A program made the translations under genes and the position numbers. DNA of 64,000 nucleotides from Patiria pectinifera (taxonomy: Eukaryota; Echinodermata; Asteroidea; Valvatida; Asterinidae), in NCBI GenBank assembly GCA_029964075.1, contig CM057146.1, positions 11,675,501-11,739,500 on the forward strand. Direction: 5' to 3'. The notes below the pieces were generated by a model. It had not been told where the DNA came from and did not search any database. It saw only the letters and a list, made by a program, of their open reading frames with translations. This document shows positions 43,642 to 53,561 of the stretch, piece by piece (positions within the stretch are counted from its first letter, which is position 1; the number at the start of each line of letters is the position of its first letter).

Positions 43642-43819
43642 CAGGGGTGTGAAATCTCAGCTTTAAAGCTGATTTCAGCTCCTTTTTTTTAGTTTTGGAT
43701 TTCAGCTGTTTTCCCTCACTTGCTGTGTACAAAAGTATAGGAGATTTCCAAAGTTCAGCTTTGTTACACCTTTTTCAGCTGTTTTCAGCTATTTTTATCA
43801 GTCGTCACTCACACCCCTG
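43642..43819. mobile_element. hAT-like MITE with CAGGGGTGTGA ends, 178 bp
   Basis: CAGGGGTGTGA at the left is matched by TCACACCCCTG at the right. TATTAG occurs directly outside both ends (43636-43641, 43820-43825), most of an expected 8-bp duplication. The interior repeats TTTCAGCT words several times and has no frame. Confidence 0.7.
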
Positions 43820-44339
43820 TATTAGGTTGAAGTCTTACGATTATTATAAATGCAGGAATGGTGTTCGCATCCAATATTGTATGAAGCCCAAGCATGGCGG
43901 TGAGCCGCCCGGTTCGTTGACTGAGATACATGTACAGCAGTAGTAGCTTACGAGGTATATAGGGGCGATATGGAACTAAATACTTAAGACTAGTACCGCA
44001 CACGCTCATTAAGGACATGCAGTCACAGAATAATCACCAGATTGTCAAGGCATATAGTAGCGGCATCATACGAGCATATGCCACATGTTATTAACAGCAT
44101 TGTGGGTGGCTCCCGAAACACGTAACCGATCATGGCTTGGGGGTTAAGGGTTGTCCCCAGTTGAAGTAAAATTGCAGTTAACGTCAACGCATGAGTTATC
44201 ATATGAACCATACTTGTGAATGGGTGCCTGCAGTACACTTAAGGGGAGTACAAGTCATAGGTGCGGGTTACAAACACGGTCGTTCACTACAATAATTAAG
44301 TGTTGTCTTCAATGGAGTCACATACTCACGTTGTAAACG

Positions 44340-44820
44340 CAAACCAAGTTGATTGCATTACAGAAGTTGAAGTCGATCATTTATGGGTACCAGGTTGGTT
44401 AGAGACAATTCGTAGTGTAGTAGGGCATATGACTATTGAAGGGATCATACTTATTTTGCTACTGAATTGTGATTAATTGGCAAACCCGCTGGTTGGCGAC
44501 AAAACATGGTAGTTGATCATGCAGAAGTGGTATTAGAACAAGAGGTGTAACACATAATTGCATTTGCAGTCGATCGTGACTTAGTGGTAAACCAGGTTCA
44601 AGTTGTAGTCAATCCCGACTTATTGGGTAAACCCAGGCTTGTTACGCCATCAATCGAGCAGGTATTACGGTTACACTTGCTGTCGATCATTTGACTGATT
44701 AATTAATTATTCTGAACAGTCGTTCAGGATTTGATGGCAAACCAGATTATAACAAAATTGTATTCGAAGTCAATCATGAGGCATTGCTGAACCAGGTTGG
44801 TTAAAAACAAGTGATACGTT
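44340..44820 (+). repeat. Degenerate tandem repeats around GTCGATCAT/ACCAGGTTGG
   Basis: The words AAGTCGATCAT or AGTCAATC and AAACCAGGTT recur about five times at irregular 70-100-base intervals (for example 44370, 44568, 44608, 44679, 44766). The copies are old and diverged. No protein reading is preserved across them. Confidence 0.5.
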
Positions 44821-45825
44821 GCCGTTCAGGCCTTAGGGGTATTGGTTGTTATACAATATTCGGTATCCGCTCATGTCGTAATTGTGAAGTGGCCAGTGGG
44901 AGTAACTTACAAGGAATTTCATAAAACACAACCCGATCAACTCCTGGCTATCATTACATATCGTGCGCCTTCGATGACTTATCGGTATAGTTGGTTTCCC
45001 GGATTTACGATTGTGTAGGCGTTCTGGTTCTGGCGTGAACTGCACCTCACTTTGGCTTGCGCCACGGAGTGGACACCCATTTAAATTAGACATAAAAAGG
45101 GTCAGAGGAAAAGTAACTTCGTAATGCAGTCTGTAAATGGGAATCCAATCCAAAAATACGTTCTCATTTTTCTCAACGAGTTTTGAGTTTTCGTAGCCGG
45201 CGACTATATCTCGATTGGCTACCCGAGAGTTACGTGAGCGGGAAGAAAAAGGCTGGAAAACTGATGTGGATATTCAATGATGCGAAGGTTTAATTAATCC
45301 CAGACACGTGGCATTGTCAAGTTGGCAAATTAGATAAAGCAAAGTTTGTGTTAATAGTTAGCAACAGTAGGCTGTAACATATAAGGACCCGTGGTGCGAA
45401 ATCAGACCAGCACGATCCAAATTATTGGGTAATGTGTATATTATTAATTTACTAGATTTTGGGTTTATTCAAGGATTTAGTGGAGAACAGTATTTAGTTG
45501 ATCACATGTCTTAAGGGTTTCGTATAGCCTCCAGTAAATAACCAGTCGGCCACAACTGGTTCACCAGGCCACAAAAAAAATATAAAAAAATAGAAAAATA
45601 ATGGAGGTATGGGTGTTTGGATGGTTTGAGCCCAGGGAGAGAGAGGTGAGATGGTCCATTTGTCAAATTTTGAGTGGTAGGCCAAGGGTCAGCACAAACG
45701 GACGAGCCACTATCGCCGGGGGTGCTGGCTCACGTCCATTATCCTGGGAATGATGGATCTCAGCCAATCTCCCTCCATGGGCTCTTGTGCTGCGGATAAG
45801 TGATTTACCGCAGCGTTTATCAGCT

Positions 45826-46150
45826 TGCGAAAAGCGATGGCGCTTCTAAGTGTCAGAAGCGATTGCGCTTATTTTTGCGACAAGCGACTGCGCTTCTAAA
45901 TGTAGGGACATCTATAGTCCCCTGGGACTTGTGAGAAGCGATTGCGTTTCTAACTGCATGTACGGATATCCGTAGTCCATTGGGACTTTTGGAGAAGCGA
46001 TTGCGCTTCTAACTGGACGGATATCTGTAGTCCATTAGGACTTATGAGAAGTGATTGCGCTTCTAAATTGTTGTAGGGATAGCCGTATAGTCCCTTGGGA
46101 CTTGGGTGAAGCAATTGCGCTTTCTAGGTGTAGGAATATCCGTAGTATGG
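45826..46150 (+). repeat. Hairpin tandem array, 53-62-bp units
   Basis: About five to seven imperfect units each contain AGAAGCG-ATTG-CGCTTCT, a 7-bp stem with 4-base loop, and most contain a second hairpin AGTCC..GGGACT about 25 bases later (TAGTCCATTGGGACTT). Unit starts are near 45855, 45881, 45934, 45993, 46047 and 46109. Substitutions in one stem half are only sometimes compensated. Confidence 0.75.
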
Positions 46151-46351
46151 GAATGTTATAACCGTTAGCATGTAAGTGGTAACTATGGGATTTTATTTAG
46201 CCATGCTGGTAGTTACATGGACCTGTTAATTATTAGAACTGGTAGCAGGTAAATTGTACATGCGATTGTTAAACCATGCTTGTTGGACTGTTTCAAGCGA
46301 ATAAATGATTGCCGAGTGACTACAGTGCTTTTCTCCGGTATGATTCTCTTC

Positions 46352-46910
46352 ACAATTGCAGATTGTAGGGGGCTAGATGTTTATGAAACATTTCAAATTG
46401 TAAGGGGTGAACATTGCATATTTTAGCGAAATTGGGCAAAATCAGATGTTTCCGAAAAATTTCAGACGTAACAGGTTAATCTCGCATTTTTTTAAAACGA
46501 AAATGGGGAAAAATTCAAATGTTTCTGGAAAATTGCAGATTGTAAGCGGTTTACCTTGCTTTTTGAATAAGATTGGAAAAAAGTAGATGTTCATGAAAAA
46601 AAAATCCAATTGTAAGGGGTTAACCTTGCATTTTTTTAGCAAAATAGGACACAATCAGATGATTCTGGAAAATTGCAGATTGTTAGGGCGTAACCTTGTA
46701 TTTCTAGCAAAATTGGGCAAAAAGAAATGTTTATGAAAAATGTTAAATTGTAAGAGGTGTACCTTGTATATTTAGTAAAATTTCGCAAAATCAGATTTGT
46801 ATGAAAAATCTAAAATGGTAAGGGGTTAACCTTGCTTTTTTAGCAAAATTTGGAGCATATTTTACTAAAATTGGGCAAAATCAGATGCTTCTAAAAAAAA
46901 TCCAGATGTA
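46352..46910 (+). repeat. Minisatellite, outer arm of copy 2
   Basis: The 58-68-bp satellite in + orientation runs from GCAGATTGTAGGGGG to the border word CCAGATGTAAAGTTTCCGC. It is the mirror of 39833-40336. Confidence 0.85.
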
Positions 46911-47346
46911 AAGTTTCCGCAAAAACAGTTGTTGAAAAAGAGCCCAATGTTGAACTTTACTGAGTCTGAGGTCTATCGAGGGAACGATCCTTATTTCAAC
47001 TCCCGGAGATTCGCTGACAGTCTCTATTTTTCTTTTTAAGAAAGTCGAAATAGCTGAAGAGGGAGGTGAGAATCTATATGTGCCCAGATACAAAGAGTAG
47101 AAATCTACGCGTCTGCCTTTTGATAATACACAATTGCGGTGTTCATTGTTGCGTAATGATCTGCCTAGCACACGACTGTTTTGCACATTAGGTTGTGTTA
47201 TGCAGCTTCCTAACAAACCAAACACACTGGGCTCATTATATCGACTTGTTTTTACCCATTAAGGTAAAGCAAATGGACCCAGTAATCTTCCTGGCGCGTT
47301 TGCTCACCTATAAAGACAACTTTTCTCAGTTTAAGGAAAATTCTAA

Positions 47347-47796
47347 GGTAACGAAATGGCCGAGTGGTTACGATTCGTCGTCCACGGTTAGCGGGGTCCC
47401 GGGTTCGAATCCCGCTGGTGTCTTTTTGGTTTTTAACGTATGAGTTCAATTATTCACTATAAGAGATTTAATTTCCCGTCGTAAAATACCAACAGTACCT
47501 TAGCTTAATCGGTAAGCACTGCTGCTGGTACTGTCCGCGCGTTCCAGGTTGGCGCCTTCGTACAGGTTCAGGGCATGTGGTCCACTCGGAGGATCAGGGC
47601 TTAGGGGCCGCCCTGTTCCTCCCTTAGCTCTTTGCTTTTACATGGTGCCTGGCCCTCCGGGGTTATATGGATGGATAGGGAAGGAAGTGTGTATTGGTCG
47701 GGGACGCCGAGACCCCGGAAGAGAACTAAGGGATCGGCTGGGGCATTGTTATGGCTCAGACCGATCCCTGAAAGCTTGACTAGCACATAACTTTTT
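47347..47796 (+). repeat. Dimeric tRNA-like SINE, copy 3
   Basis: It has the same structure as copy 1, with A box TGGCCGAGTGG and B box GGTTCGAATCC in the first unit, then the TTAGCTTAATCGG unit. The body is nearly unchanged from the other foldback-borne copies, suggesting recent spread or homogenisation of the whole composite. Confidence 0.7.
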
Positions 47797-48289
47797 GATT
47801 TTTTTTTACCCTCTATCTTTTATACTTTGGTTTAGTTTGATATCTACAGCTGCTCGGCAGGTCTACGGGTAGTATCAAAGTTGAAACAAAATTGCATGTC
47901 ATAAATCAATGAATATTTCATAATTTCGTTTGATCAATTTGACTATCATTATATGATGACGCGATTGCCAATTGACGTAAGAAACGCCATAAATTATGCC
48001 GGAAAAGAATAAAGATGTACATTGTTATATAAATATTATTTATACATCTTTCAAATAACGTGTCTTTAATTGTGAGCATTCCAAACAATACAGTAATTCG
48101 CAATAGTAATAGGCCCCTATGTGTGAAATATTCTTTGATTGACTATGAGCATTCCATACGAATGAGTTAATTCGCAAAATATAGCAACAACAAAAGAGAA
48201 AGGAAAAAGAGAAAATTCCTTTACCCTAAAAACTGGAAAAATAATTTGTTTTAAAAAAGTAAAATGGGACACTTCATGTATTGATTTAA

Positions 48290-48913
48290 CAGTTTGCAAG
48301 GGGTTAACCTTACATTTTAGCAAACTTGGGAAATATAAGATGTTTCTGGAAAATTGCAGCTTGTAAGTGGTTAACCTTGCATTTTTAGTAAAATTGAGAT
48401 GTTTATGAAACATTTCAAAATGTAAGGGGTGAACCTTGCATTTTTTAGCGAAATTGGGCAAAAGCAGATCTTTCTGGAAAATTTCAAATTGTAAGGGGTT
48501 AACCTTTCTTTTTTAGTAAAATTGGGGAAATTGATATGTTTATGAAAAATTTCAAATTGTCAGTAGTTAATTGTCATTTTTTTAGCAAAATAGGGCAAAA
48601 TCAGGTGTTTATGGAAAACTTCAGATGGTAAGGGGTTAACTTTGCATTTTTAGCAAAATTGGGAAAAATCAGATTTTTATGAAAAATCAAAAATTGTAAC
48701 GGGTTAACCTTACCAAATTAGGGCAAAATCAGATGTTTCTGGAAAATTGCAGATTGAAAGGGGTTAACCTTGCTTTTTTAAGCGAATTGGGAAAAATCAG
48801 ATGTTTCTTGAAAATTGCAGATTGTAAGGGGTTAACTTGGCATTTTTAGCATAACTGGGCAATATCAGATTTATATGAAAAATCTCAAATTGTAAGGGGT
48901 GAACCTTGTATTT
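48290..48913 (+). repeat. Minisatellite, inner arm of copy 2
   Basis: This satellite segment in + orientation corresponds unit by unit to 38420-37800 read on the - strand. It ends at TTTTTAGCGGCAACTTTAC, where orientation reverses. Confidence 0.8.
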
Positions 48914-49078
48914 TTAGCGGCAACTTTACATCTGGATTTTTTAGAAGCACTTGATTTTGCCCAATTTTAGTAAAATATGCTCCAACTTTGGCTAAAAAAG
49001 CAAGGTTAACCCCTTACCAATTTAGATTTTTCATACAAATCTGATTTTGGCAAATTTTACTAAATATACAAGGTACAC
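48914..49078 (-). repeat. Minisatellite, inverted, left of the LINE
   Basis: This short inverted satellite segment starts at the junction and is cut at ACAC by the retrotransposon. The interrupted unit resumes at 53562. The uninterrupted version is seen at 58451-58470 (AAGGTACACCTCTTAC). Confidence 0.85.
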
Positions 49079-49301
49079 AAAAGCGTCATGTGAGCGTGGT
49101 GAACAGACGTGTTTTGAATCGGCTCCGACAGTTCACATTTTACTGGGCAGTATTGTGGCAGTTTCTTCCAAAATCTTCACAGCAGTTCAACTGAGGGAAG
49201 ACCTGTCTTATCTTGCTTCAACCTGTGAGTATTCACTGTCATACTGGCATACCGGTAGTCTGCTCTTTTGAAGACATTCGGAACCTTGTTAACTTGCAAA
49301 T

Positions 49302-50000
49302 ATGCCGCCAAAACGTCAAGCCTCGACAGCAACAGTGTCTACCCCTGAAGCGTCTATTGACCCCATAGCCCTAGCTACTGCCATATCTGAGGCCTTCAAG
49401 TCCCAGGCGGTTCTTGACCTTATCATTCCTGCCCTCTCCGATGCTATATCTCACAACCTGCACCAGGCGATGCAGCTCGAGTTCATCAAAAGAGATGAAC
49501 ACATTGCAAAACTACAGCATGATGTGCGCCATCTTGAATCGAGGATCGAGCTACAAGAACAATACAGTCGCCGTAATACGCTCATTGTTCACGGCATTCC
49601 TGAGCCAGCATCGCCGGAGATTGAGAATACTCACAAAAAGATTATCGACGTTGCGCAACACCACCTGGGCCTGGACTTAGGCCTGAACAGTATTGACCGC
49701 GCCCATCGTATCGGTTCGCGCCTGGATAAGTCTGAAAATGTTCGTTCCAGACCTGTCGTCGTGAAATTTTTGGACTACGGCACGCGGTCTTCCTTCTACC
49801 GCCTGAGGTCAAAATTTAAAGGAAAAAACATTTTTGTTCACGAGAGTTTGACGCAGGTGCGACAAGGTTGGCTAAACACCGCCAGACGTCTTCCCACGGT
49901 GGAGAAAGTCTGGACCCAAGATGGACGCATCGAAGTCCGGAAAAAGAGTGGTGCCCGCATCATAATCGGTTGTGCTGACGACCTCAACAAACTCAAATAA
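49302..50000 (+). CDS. Retrotransposon ORF1 protein, intact frame
   Basis: The product has 232 residues with no stop or frameshift. Residues about 60-95 are heptad-like and probably a coiled coil (KRDEHIAKLQHDVRHLESRIELQEQ is part of it). EQYSRRNTLIVHGIPE at about 88-103 begins an RNA-binding fold of the kind found in L1-type ORF1 proteins. Residues about 150-195 (VVVKFLDYGTRSSFYR, then FVHESLTQVR) resemble the C-terminal part of such proteins. The basic C-terminus suits nucleic-acid binding. Its role would be an RNA-binding chaperone of the retrotransposon particle. The start MPPKRQ is the first ATG after the 5' region. Confidence 0.8.
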   Translation: MPPKRQASTATVSTPEASIDPIALATAISEAFKSQAVLDLIIPALSDAISHNLHQAMQLEFIKRDEHIAKLQHDVRHLESRIELQEQYSRRNTLIVHGIPEPASPEIENTHKKIIDVAQHHLGLDLGLNSIDRAHRIGSRLDKSENVRSRPVVVKFLDYGTRSSFYRLRSKFKGKNIFVHESLTQVRQGWLNTARRLPTVEKVWTQDGRIEVRKKSGARIIIGCADDLNKLK

Positions 50001-50332
50001 ACTATTTGACAAATTCCCATGGTTGGGCCATCTTTTTATAGCTCCATGGTTGGACTAGTTAGTTCCTATGTTGAGTTGCCCTTCCTGGACCAAGGGCTGC
50101 GAGTGTCGCGATTAGTAAAAATACGCATAGTTTCTTTTGATGTACATTGTCGTGTATATTTATTTGTTCGTGGCGGCCTAGTACAAATATACTGTTTGGA
50201 TGTCGATCCATACATCTTTTAACAAGGATAATTCGATTATCAGTGCTCATTTCAATCACTTAACCTAATTGTTTAGTATTTGAATTACTTGTTCTTGTCT
50301 TCTTGTTTTTGTGTGTGCCTGTAAAGTAAAGT

Positions 50333-53278
50333 ATGCCTGATTATGTTGACCCAAATAATCCTTTCCATTTATTTAATAATTCACAATATTACTCTAGTGA
50401 ACAGTTCTCGGGGACCTATAAAAATATTGATGGATTTTCTCTACTTCATATCAATATTAGGAGTCTTCAAAAACATTTCGATCAACTTAAACTTTTGTTG
50501 CTTACATTGAAATATAAGTTCTCGGTCATCGCATTATCTGAAACCTGGCTGAAAACATATCCCCATAATTATCATTTTTACCAGGGTATAAACTCATTGT
50601 TAATAACAGACAGGGAAAGATGGGTGGAGGCGTAGCTCTGTATATTTCCTGTGACCTCGATTTTAAAATTAGACAGGATCTTACCCATTCTGAAGATGTT
50701 TTAGAATCTCTTTTGTTGAAATTTCGTTTACCAAATCTAAGGATATTATCACAGGCGTCTTATATAAACCTCCAATTGTCAATGTACTTGATTTTTACCA
50801 CCTATTCAAAATTTGTTTTGTAGAATGACATCTTCCAACAAAATTGTATTATTTCTGGGGATTTTAATATTAATTTACTCAATCATACAGCCCCCAGCAC
50901 ACAGGCTTTTACTGATCTCATTACTTCTTATTCTTTTACCATTAATTGATAAGCCCACTAGAATAACTGATTCTTCTGCTACGCTAATTGATAATTTTTT
51001 GACGAATGTGTTACCATCTCCCAACTCAGGCATAATTTTGTCTGATATTTCCGATCATTTACCAATTTTTATGATAATGTCCTCCCATAAATCTAGTGCC
51101 TCCTCTAATCATTTTAACTATGTTGGTTCCCGTAAATTCACTCATTTTAATATCCAGAGGCTTAAAGAAGATGCAACCGACTGGTCTAACATTACTACCT
51201 GTGATAATCCCGATTATGCATTTAATTTATTTATTGACAATTTCAATGATAAAGTTGATAAAAATATTCCACCTAATTTACATAAGCCCACATCAAAGTC
51301 TAATTCTAACCAAACTGCCCCGTGGATTACTAAACTTCTTCTTAAATCAATTAACAAGAAAAATAAGTTATATCGTCATTACATTGCTAATCCGACAAAC
51401 ATGCGGAAACTCAAATATATTAAATATAAAAATATTTTGACTAGTCTCTTACGAAATTCTAAAAAGCAATATTATGTTTGTCAGTTTGAGAAGGAAAAGA
51501 ACAACATTCATAACACGTGGAAGGTCATAAATTCAGTCCTTAATAATAAGTTATCCTCTCAACATATTAGTAGTATCATGCATGAAGGCAAGTTAATCAA
51601 TGATTTTACTCATATTGCAAATTGCTTTAATGATTATTTTGTTAATTTAGGCCCTAATCTCGCTAAAAATATTCCTAGTTCACATAGTTCATTTGTTGAT
51701 TTTCTTAATGATCCGAACCCAAGGTCTTTGTTTTTACAACCAGTAGTTGAACAGGAAGTGATTGATATCGTCAACAACTTACAGAACAAAACAAGCTCCG
51801 GTCACGACCTGATTAACTCTTCTATTATTAAAAACACTATAACTGTCATCAGTAGACCTATTACTCACATTATCAACGCTTCCTTTAAAACTGGCATTGT
51901 TCCTAACTCACTTAAAACTGCCAAGGTTGTTCCTATTTTTAAAAATGGTGATCTTCATTCAGTTATCAATTATAGACCCATTTCTATTTTGACCTGTTTT
52001 TCAAAGATTTTTGAAAAATGTGTTTATGTTCGTATTATTCAATTTCTTAATAAATGTAATATTTTAACTGACTGTCAATACGGATTTAGAAGTAATCATT
52101 CAACTACACATGCAATACTTGATTTTGTTGATAAAGTAACAACTGCTATGGATAACTCTGAACACACTCTGGGGATATTCCTCGATCTTTCAAAAGCTTT
52201 TGATACCATTGATCATGACATTTTGCTATATAAGCTTTCTTATTATGGTGTTCGAGGAGTAGCCCTAGAGTGGTTCAGAAGTTACCTTTCAGACAGACAA
52301 CAGTATGTATCTATAGGCGGTTCAAATTCAACTTGTAAGGCCCTAAAATGTGGTGTTCCACAGGGGTCAATTTTGGGCCCATTGCTTTTTCTGATCTATA
52401 TTAATGACTTTGTTAAATCATCTGATGTATTTTCATTTATTTTATTTGCTGATGACTCCAACTTATTTATCTCGAATAGCAATTTGACTACTCTCACTAA
52501 CACAGTTAATTATGAGTTAAAATCTATCTGTAATTGGTTTGCAGTTAATAAGCTGTCACTTAACATTAAGAAAACCAACTATATGTTATTTAGTAAAACT
52601 GCCAGTAATCTCCCTTCCAACATATTAATTAATGACATGGCCATGGAAAAAGCAGATTGTCTTAAATTTCTTGGATTATATATAGATTCTAAATTAACAT
52701 GGACTAATCATATAGATTATTTATGTAAAATTATTGCGAGAAACATAGGTGTCATCAACAAGATCAAATATTTTATCCCTCCCACAATTTTAGTTTCCCT
52801 GTATAATACATTAATATTGTCGTACCTCAGTAATGGTATTCTAGCCTGGGGAGCATGTTCCCTCGGTAATCTCAATAGGCTTTTCCTTTTACAAAAACGG
52901 GCTCTTCGAATAATTAATTTTACTGATTTTAATGCCCATACTGATCCCCTATTTTTCAAACACAAAATTTTGAAAGTTAAAGATATTTATTTCCACCAGC
53001 TTGGGTCTCTAATGTATCAATCTGCTTCAGGCACCTCACCATCTTCCATTACTTCAATTTTTACCCGGAATTTTGATGTTCATTCCCATTATACTCGTCA
53101 AGTCTCTAACTTTCATCTCCCATTGACTCGCACAACTTTAGCCCAAAAAACTATTAGATATGAGGGACCCAGGCTGTGGAACTCCTTTACCGAGAACCTG
53201 AAAACATCCAAAAATTTGTCTACTTTCAAACGGAAATATAAATCGACCCTGTTGTATAATTATTATGATCCCGTGTAA
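50333..53278 (+). pseudogene. Retrotransposon ORF2 (endonuclease + reverse transcriptase), endonuclease frameshifted
   Basis: The endonuclease part starts MPDYVDPNNPFHLF and shows NIRSL, VIALSETWL, MGGGVALYI, GDFN and SDHLP motifs, but they fall in different frames. I see frame changes near 50595, 50745, 50818 and 50937. The reverse transcriptase is open from 50813 to 53278 (821 codons). It has LDLSKAFD with the first catalytic aspartate at codon 458, GVPQGS at 514-519 and FADD at 545-548, followed by thumb and C-terminal regions ending LLYNYYDPV. There is no RNase H. The element cannot produce a complete ORF2 protein but keeps an open polymerase. Confidence 0.85.
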
Positions 53279-53561
53279 CCCATTAACTTCGAGAATTGCT
53301 TGTGCAACAAATCTTATCCTGCTTGTTAACTGGCATGTAAAGTTTGTGTATTGTCCTTGTCTATTGTCTGTCCTGTGTCTTATGTATTAAAAGCAACTTT
53401 AAATTTGTATACAAGGGGCCTACGATTACAAGCTTAGCTTCTTAGTGGGTTCCTCTACAGTCTCACTATCTGTTTATATAGTATCTTTTTTGTATTAATT
53501 ACGATCATTAAAAATGTGTGGCACTGTGGAAAATAAATGAACAATGAACAATGAACAATGA

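Larger units (their letters stand above)
40337..46351. other. 6-kb core between inverted foldback copies, unassigned
   Basis: This higher-GC, non-satellite sequence is bounded on both sides by outer satellite arms. I find no long frame and no reverse transcriptase, integrase or transposase motif. The longest frames (under 110 codons) show no recognisable domain. Contents that can be named are two MITEs (43298-43520, 43642-43819), a degenerate repeat field (about 44340-44820) and a hairpin tandem array (45826-46150). It could be a captured host segment, a decayed element interior, or the noncoding interior of a giant foldback. Confidence 0.5.
49079..53561 (+). mobile_element. Near-full-length CR1/L2-like non-LTR retrotransposon
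   Basis: The element is about 4.5 kb with a 5' untranslated part (49079-49301), ORF1 (49302-50000), a disrupted ORF2 (50333-53278), a 3' untranslated part with AATAAA at 53532-53537, and a tail of four ATGAACA repeats (53537-53564). It interrupts the satellite. ACAC borders both sides (49075-49078, 53562-53565), a short or ambiguous target duplication. A microsatellite tail instead of poly-A, an APE-type endonuclease and no RNase H point to the CR1/L2 group. Confidence 0.85.

Noticed and set aside
45826..46150. CRISPR-like array (repeats with palindromes and spacers)
   Set aside because: The spacers are themselves repeated and the unit is imperfect. The context is eukaryotic with no cas-like genes, so it is a hairpin minisatellite.
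40337..46351. Core as a DIRS-like or LTR retroelement interior
   Set aside because: No reverse transcriptase, RNase H, integrase or tyrosine recombinase motif was found on either strand, so I do not assign it.
46442..46654. Frames rich in KCKVNPL/LLRLKF peptides
   Set aside because: They are translations of the 58-68-bp satellite and shift frame as unit length varies.
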